From Siphonodentalium dalli (Eukaryota > Mollusca > Scaphopoda > Gadilida > Siphonodentaliidae), in assembly GCA_032622095.1 (NCBI GenBank), contig CP136064.1, forward strand, positions 220,422,205 to 220,486,204: a stretch of DNA of 64,000 nucleotides. The letters are read 5' to 3'. The notes under the pieces are model-generated. The model was given only the letters and a program-made list of their open reading frames with translations, had not been told where the DNA came from and made no database searches. The stretch's first letter is position 1. The number at the start of each line of letters is the position of its first letter. Shown here piece by piece: positions 58,643-64,000 of this stretch. The position numbers and the translations under genes are program-made.

Positions 58643-58644
<2 letters not shown>
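57556..58644. other. No gene seen; minor dispersed repeat
   Basis: A short motif at about 58125-58210 (TCGAAAGAGG, ATCGTGAATA, GTTGTAT, CGTTTTCTAAAC) recurs at about 61195-61275. Part of it (TATATAATTATATACC-like) recurs near 59185-59240. There is no coding evidence. Confidence 0.4.
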
Positions 58645-58713
<69 letters not shown>

Positions 58714-58740
58714 TCTCTCCCTCTCTCTATCTCTCTATCT
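58645..58740 (+). repeat. (CT)n microsatellite
   Basis: This is a nearly pure CT run with a few CC and AT interruptions toward its right end. Open frames encoding SLSLSL through it are spurious. Confidence 0.95.
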
Positions 58741-59341
58741 CAATCTGCCTCTCCCCTTTTTTCCATCCCTAACTCAAATTCAGTTATATATCTCCATTTC
58801 TCCTAAAAAAGCATTATTTCCAGCCCTTCCCGTCTGATCTATACCCCCCCCCTCACTTATTGTGGACGGGGTATGTAGACAAAGATGAGAAGACTTCATA
58901 TAAGCCATCGGGCTTGTTATCTGATCCTCGTTTCCATGCATTAATTAACTGTTTTATTTTTAATATATGTGTCATCTATATATTTTCTTATTTGTTTGGA
59001 TTTGGAAATAAAACTAAAGAGCAGTCTAAATTGTGAGCTTTCGTATGGTTTTCCATGTATTGCGTGTGAATGATTTTGTAGTTTGCGCGATGCCTGTGTG
59101 ATACGAATTATGATAATTGCAAATATTGTTCTTTCTTCTTTTTTTTTTGCCTGGTGAGCTCGAAATTGCCCGAACCTGTAAGTATACTAATATAATAGGA
59201 TATAATTATATACCACACTCGATTTAAGAAAGAAGGCTATACATTTAAAAGTTTGAGAGACAAATTATATAACGCGTGTGACACGTTACAGTAAATGCGT
59301 CTTCAAACTTTTCAGTTATAACTCATAACCTTACTCGAAAC
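58741..59341. other. No gene seen
   Basis: This is AT-rich sequence with a short C homopolymer near 58845 and no recognisable family. Confidence 0.4.
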
Positions 59342-59348
59342 AACAGTT

Positions 59349-59695
59349 CAACATATGCTCGCGCAAGTGCGCACATAATCGACCGATACACAATGTAATT
59401 ACTTGATTCTGAAATAAGCAGATACTGGATTCCTAGTCGTTATTTCGTTTTAAGGCGGGCCAAAGTGAAAACACATGTTAAAGAGCGTACACATGGACAG
59501 TCCTGATTTTGCTTATTGGTGTCATTATCCGCACATAATCTGCTTAGAATTGCCTAATTTTGAGCCGATAATATGACTAAAACTCTCATTTCAGCAAATT
59601 ACCGACTCAAACTAAGGTAATTTTAAGCAGATTATCTACCTAAAACAAGTTCTATTATAAGCAGATAATGTGCGGCTTTTTGGGAGAACAGTCTG
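59349..59695 (+). mobile_element. MITE-D, complete 347-bp copy with 7-bp target duplication
   Basis: AACAGTT lies at 59342-59348 and 59696-59702. The left end is CAACATATGCTCGCGCAAGT and the complement of the right end is CAGACTGTTCTCCCAAAAAG. They match imperfectly (CA-x3-T-x-T-x-CTC) and then share GCACAT. The copy lies alone, outside the satellite blocks, so it defines the boundaries of the unit that forms tandem clusters inside the 36-kb insertion. Confidence 0.8.
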
Positions 59696-59702
59696 AACAG
59701 TT

Positions 59703-60298
59703 ATTTCTTATAATTTAATTCATAATTTCGCAGGAGAACAACAATAATTAGAACGTAGAAGTAAAACGAGCGACCAAATCTGATATTGTTTCCGAAGAAA
59801 AAGACAGGTACATTTGAAACAGCCACGCTATCACCCAGTCATATAATTGTCGATTGATTAAGTGGCGTCATCAATTCATCGTTTGTTGATTGGCTGATGG
59901 CAACTAATCACCCACATGGTAAGTAAAATAGTGTATAGCATGGCCGTGATACTGAATTGATACTTTCAATTTCATATCTTTACAAATGTTAGCACAATTC
60001 TTGATGATTTCTCTATAGCTACGTGTGCACTGAGGGTTAGTAGTATGGTTATTGGAAGGACCGTCCTACCGAAATAATTATGAATCAACATCAATATTTC
60101 CCTTTCAATCGAATAGTTTTCATAGACACGTGTGGTTTCGCGGTGCATGTATATATTACTTTATTGAAGTTCAACGAAGAATTATGTGAGATAATGGAAA
60201 ATACTAGATGTAATGGACGTGGGTTAAACCGACGGGCATATTTGCGCGATTGGCGACAGTGGTTCATGCGTGACCAGTGTTGATTGCTGTTGAATAGA
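59703..60298. other. No gene seen
   Basis: This is unique-looking sequence. The 67-codon frame at 60080-60283 has no recognised domain and a complementary frame overlaps it. Confidence 0.4.
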
Positions 60299-60302
60299 TT
60301 AA

Positions 60303-60796
60303 AGGCACGTGAGGCCTTAGTTGTCAAACATATTCATATTTGTTCCAATCACCGTAAACAGAAAAACATTAAAACGCATACAGTTTCGTTCATATATACC
60401 ATGACCATCGCTTAAACAGCATGTTATCATAAAGATTTACTATATTTTACCTAAGCAAGAGCCTGATTGTGTTACACAAGACAGCACAATGCTGCTGGCT
60501 AATCACACACAGATGGCATAAACGCTCTTTATTCGTTCCATATCAGGAATTCACCAACAAAGAACGCTCTTTATGTTTACCATCATAATATAAACAAACA
60601 CCAGAAAAGTAACTTTTTATGCTTTTGTTTACATACCAATTGTCAAAGATATGACAATAACATACTCTTTATGCGATATTTCTTATTTGTATACGGACAA
60701 AGTCTGTCTACATTTTGTTGTTCTTTCTGTTTGTGGCGGTTTTTGACGGGTGGAAATATTTTCACAGGATACCCACCGCCAAGGCCAACCGTACCT
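60303..60796 (-). mobile_element. MITE family A, intact 494-bp copy, reverse
   Basis: This is flanked by TTAA at 60299-60302 and 60797-60800. Its ends and length match 26304-26797. The site corresponding to TACTTTTC is uninterrupted (GAAAAGTA near 60603-60610). Confidence 0.9.
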
Positions 60797-60800
60797 TTAA

Positions 60801-62302
60801 ATAGATTCGATTATATTGGCTTTTGAAAAAGTTTATCATCAATATATAATTATGAAAATACATACTGCAAAAGTTAGTTTCATTGTATGATACATGTGCA
60901 CAATTTATTTGAAGCAAATGACGTTAACCTGAATTTCCAGATTAAAAACTTTGTTTCTATGATTCGTAGTTGTTATTCTATAAATCAGTTATGTTTGTTC
61001 GAGTCAAACGAGTTAAAACATAAAGGCGTGGTCACATCACTCGATGTTGTTCTCATTTCTGTAGCGAAAAATAATCACGAAATTAGTTTATTGTGAATAA
61101 CCGTAAGGATAAATGTGTGACAACCAATTGTTTTATAGTATTCTGTGGATTGATAGCTTATGATTATATTATTCAATGCGAATTGGAAAGAAAATATCGA
61201 AAGAGGGGCTATCGTGAATAAGAATGTTGTATGTAGCGCCAGCAGTTCCCCGTTTTCTAAACCAGAAATCTAATAGTTACATTGGTGTAAATATGTTTTG
61301 GATTGACATCTAGTGGATGCGGGAGTATATATGTATATATCCATGTTCTGCATTAATTTGCAGCTTTGACAATTAAAGCATAGCATAGCATAGGAACATG
61401 TAGGAAAGAATAAAATAGACACTGGGCCCTGATTATTAATAAGCATTGTGCATTTTTTTTGCATAAAAAAAATCAACACACCTCATCAAATTGTTCTTCG
61501 ACAGGGAAGTACTTGACCCCGCTGCGTGACAAATTGTTCTTCGACAGGGATGCACTTGGCACCCATTGAGGGACAAATTGTTCTTCGGCTGATAACACTC
61601 CAATGTAGAGGCAAGTTATCCTTTTGGAGGGGTGGTTAAATATTGCACCTCAAGAGATGCAAATATTGCCTCTCCGAGGAGCAATATTGCATCTCCACTA
61701 TTTCGAGTATATTTCTTGAAAAGGTGAAGGTCACCAAATTGACGCCATTTTACTTGAACTCAAGGACGATAACTTTGTTTAAATCGACAGTAAACAAATT
61801 CTGCCTTACTAACACTATTGCCAGTATTGGAAAAGATATATATTAAATAATTTCATTTAGCCAATTCGAAGGAAGACCGCGGAAGTATGCCAAAAGTGGG
61901 TCAACGTCACCCACGGTTGACTATAATAATGAGAATTTGAGATGTTTATTTTTCACAAATGAGCCTGTATTTTAGAAACTCAATAGACCGACCGCAGTCC
62001 TGGCAGCTAGTGTGCATGTAGACCAGTCACCGGGCTCTTTTCTTGGAGTGTGTTGGAGAACGATGTGTGATGAGATAGGCCGGAGCCCAGTCAAACGAGT
62101 GTGTGCATACGTTGTGTTAAAATTTCAGTAAAGTGTGTATCGTCGAAACACGGTATCTAATTTAGGTGACCTCCGATGACTTCGGCGAAATGAAGCCACG
62201 TGACATATTCCATAATTTTAGGCATTTTGAATCAATATTCTTCCGATGACACACAAAATCTCCCTCAAAGAATTATACGTCCTCTAATTGTTTGTGTTTT
62301 TC
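60801..62302. other. No gene seen; small tandem repeat at 61493-61600
   Basis: Three copies of a roughly 45-50-bp unit containing AAATTGTTCTTCG-C lie at 61493-61600. The remainder is AT-rich with short open frames only. Confidence 0.45.
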
Positions 62303-62306
62303 TTAA

Positions 62307-62799
62307 AGGCACGTGCGGCCTTCATTGTCGAACATATTCATATTTGTTCCAAACACCGTAAACAGAAAAACATTAAAACACATACAGTTCCGTTCATATA
62401 TACCATGACCATCGCCTAAACAGCATGTTATCATAAAGACCTACTAATTTTACCTAAGCAAGAGCCTGGTTGTGTTACAGAAGACAGCACAGTGTTACTG
62501 GCTAATCACACACAAATGATATAAACGCTCTTTATTAGTTCCATATCAGGTATTCACCAACAAAGAACGCTCTTTATGTTTACCATCATAATATAAACAA
62601 ACACCAGAAAAGTAACTTTTTATGCTTTTGTTTACATAACAATGGTCAAACATATGACCATAACATACTGTTTATGCGATATTTCTTATGTGTATACGGA
62701 CAAAGTCTATCTACATTTTGATGTTCTTTCTGTTTGTGGCGGTTTTTGACGGGTGGATATATTTTCACAGGATACCCACCGCCAAGGCCAACCGTGTCT
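62307..62799 (-). mobile_element. MITE family A, 493-bp copy, reverse
   Basis: TTAA lies at 62303-62306 and 62800-62803. The ends are AGGCACGTGCGGCCTT and, on the complement, AGACACGGTTGGCCTTGG. It is slightly diverged from the other copies and uninterrupted at the TACTTTTC site. Confidence 0.9.
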
Positions 62800-62803
62800 T
62801 TAA

Positions 62804-63262
62804 CGGGGTCCTCCAAAGTACGCCGATATATATATTCTATATATATTATACAGGTGCCGCATGCCTCTCCGACGCGTAATAAAGTATGTATTATTAGTTT
62901 CCAAATGTCCAGAGGCGAGCCCATTAGCCTTGAATTAAATTGGTTAGTGACCAAAACGGGCGTGCCTTTGTATTGTTTTAGAAAGAGCATCATCTTGAGC
63001 TCTCTGTGTAGATTTTGTACATTTTATCAGAAGAGAACCATTTGCTGACTATGTCCAGATAGATTGAAGCAGCATCCAAATTCTTTCTTCATCACAATTG
63101 CCTTGTTTCTGGATTGTGTGAAAAGGATATTTTAGACAAGTAGCGCATCAGCCACCTCGGACTATCCTTACTATTATGGTCGGACCAAAGACTGGGATCC
63201 AACCGAATTAGCCGTGACTCCTTTAGCCACCGCCCATCTTTTGTACGCATAATTCACTTAGT
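62804..63262. other. No gene seen
   Basis: This includes a short TATATATATTC run near 62826-62850. There is no recognised coding region. Confidence 0.4.
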
Positions 63263-63418
63263 TAAGGATTAACTGCCATGTGGACTGTTTTTATGGAGAT
63301 GTAACCGTAAGGTAAGTGGTCATAACTTGTGTAAAACCCGAAGGTTTTACACAAGTTATGACCACTTACCTCACGGTTACATCTCCATAAAAACAGTCCA
63401 CATGACAGTTAATCCTTA
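63263..63418. repeat. Near-perfect 156-bp palindrome
   Basis: Two 78-base arms pair around an axis between 63340 and 63341. Apart from the central two bases on each side, I count two mismatches (CTGCCATG against CTGTCATG, CCGTAAGG against CCGTGAGG). Each arm reads outside-in TAAGGATTAACTG, GTGGACTGTTTTTATGGAGA, TGTAACCGT-AGGTAAGTGG, TCATAACTTGTGTAAAACC. Confidence 0.95.
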
Positions 63419-63860
63419 TATTTATATACATTTAGCGAAAAAGCCACTTTTGTAAATGTATTTAAATCGAAAAGTGTATCGTGACAAAACCAGCCCAAAA
63501 TATCCCATAGAACCCGATCAGAAACCAGCTGAGAAGTTATTTGTGTACCATTTGTCACGTGACTGGTCGGAATTTTCCATTTGTCACGTGACGTGTTTTT
63601 GAAAGCCTGTCAAATTCTCTCACTTTCATCAAAATTCATTTTATTTTCTGTTTTATTTACAAAATACAATTGGCAACAATGTTCGAGCAATAACAGTATA
63701 CAATGAGATGTGCTGCATTATTCTGGAACATAAAGGCGGATACATTTCACGCCGATTTACTGTTCAATTTTATTGGATTCGGAAACAAAAATAATTACAG
63801 TGTTCACTGACAAGTTTGCACAAGCAGAAAATTAGCCTGCATCTACAAATGAAAACTATT
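63419..63860. other. Spacer with duplicated TTTGTCACGTGAC
   Basis: TTTGTCACGTGAC occurs at about 63550 and 63580, each containing the palindromic E-box TCACGTGA. No coding sequence is recognised. Confidence 0.5.
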
Positions 63861-63939
63861 TAACGATTAACTGTCACGTGGACTGTTTTGATGGAGATGT
63901 AACCGTGAGGTAAGTGGTCATAACTTGTGTATAACCCGT
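63861..63939 (+). repeat. Third copy of the palindrome arm
   Basis: This follows the left arm of 63263-63340 from TAACGATTAACTGTCACGTG to GTGTATAACCCG with a few substitutions. No inverted partner is visible before the window ends. Confidence 0.9.
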
Positions 63940-64000
63940 GTTTTTAATCAATTTTATATTGGCAAAAGTTAACACGAACAATTTCAAAACGAGGCTCTTT

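Noticed and set aside
58533-58837. SLSLSL-rich frames
   Set aside because: They are translations of a CT microsatellite.

Overview
This window is eukaryotic and consists almost entirely of transposable elements and satellite DNA. It is AT-rich, and I can support no host gene. Recognisable protein homology is limited to broken transposons: three non-LTR retrotransposons (LINEs) and the tail of a hAT transposase. Dispersed repeats carrying GACGGACG runs followed by AGGTGAGCTAA (about 26870-27240) resemble repeats I remember from bivalve molluscs. A marine mollusc is therefore my best guess, but it is an inference.

The main result is a set of nested insertions filling 12790-54320. A minus-strand LINE (LINE1) is cut in two: its 3' half is 12790-15104 and its 5' half 51787-54320, with candidate target duplication GTGCTAGA outside. 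It was interrupted by a 494-bp TTAA-target MITE (family A, 15105-51782 as now split). Removing the insert and one TTAA puts the LINE reading frame back in register. The MITE was in turn interrupted by a 36,176-bp insertion at 15298-51473, flanked by the exact 8-bp duplication TACTTTTC. Removing that insert gives a MITE of exactly 494 bp, the same length as two intact copies elsewhere in the window. The 36-kb insert has related inverted ends of roughly 95-120 bp. Inside them lie inverted arrays of one 538-bp satellite (15670-24090 forward, 45540-51210 reverse), and no transposase is visible. Its interior holds clusters of palindromic MITEs (27639-32640, 36110-38600, 44272-45530), a second LINE fragment (LINE2) split by a 2.56-kb foldback element (33203-35758, duplication AAATC), and a third foldback-like array (39650-44270).

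Outside the nest, 389-5418 is a separate 5.0-kb foldback element. Its arms are inverted arrays of an approximately 175-bp unit, and it has an 8-bp duplication GGCAACAC. Four structures in the window therefore share one plan: an inverted terminus, tandem arrays in opposite orientation, and an unrelated core. I propose this group of non-autonomous elements as the notable system here.

Remaining layout: 5700-6175 is a tandem repeat rich in AGGTCA; 6620-7390 is a direct duplication; 7757-8008 is a hAT remnant; 9228-9785 is a LINE 3' end; 9786-10880 and 55045-56990 are inverted copies of one repeat, the second carrying a nested element with an in-window empty site; 12041-12580 is a 55-bp minisatellite; 59349-59695, 60303-60796 and 62307-62799 are clean MITEs; 63263-63418 is a nearly perfect 156-bp palindrome with a third copy of its arm at 63861-63939. 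All copy counts and boundaries were read by eye, without alignment or database search.
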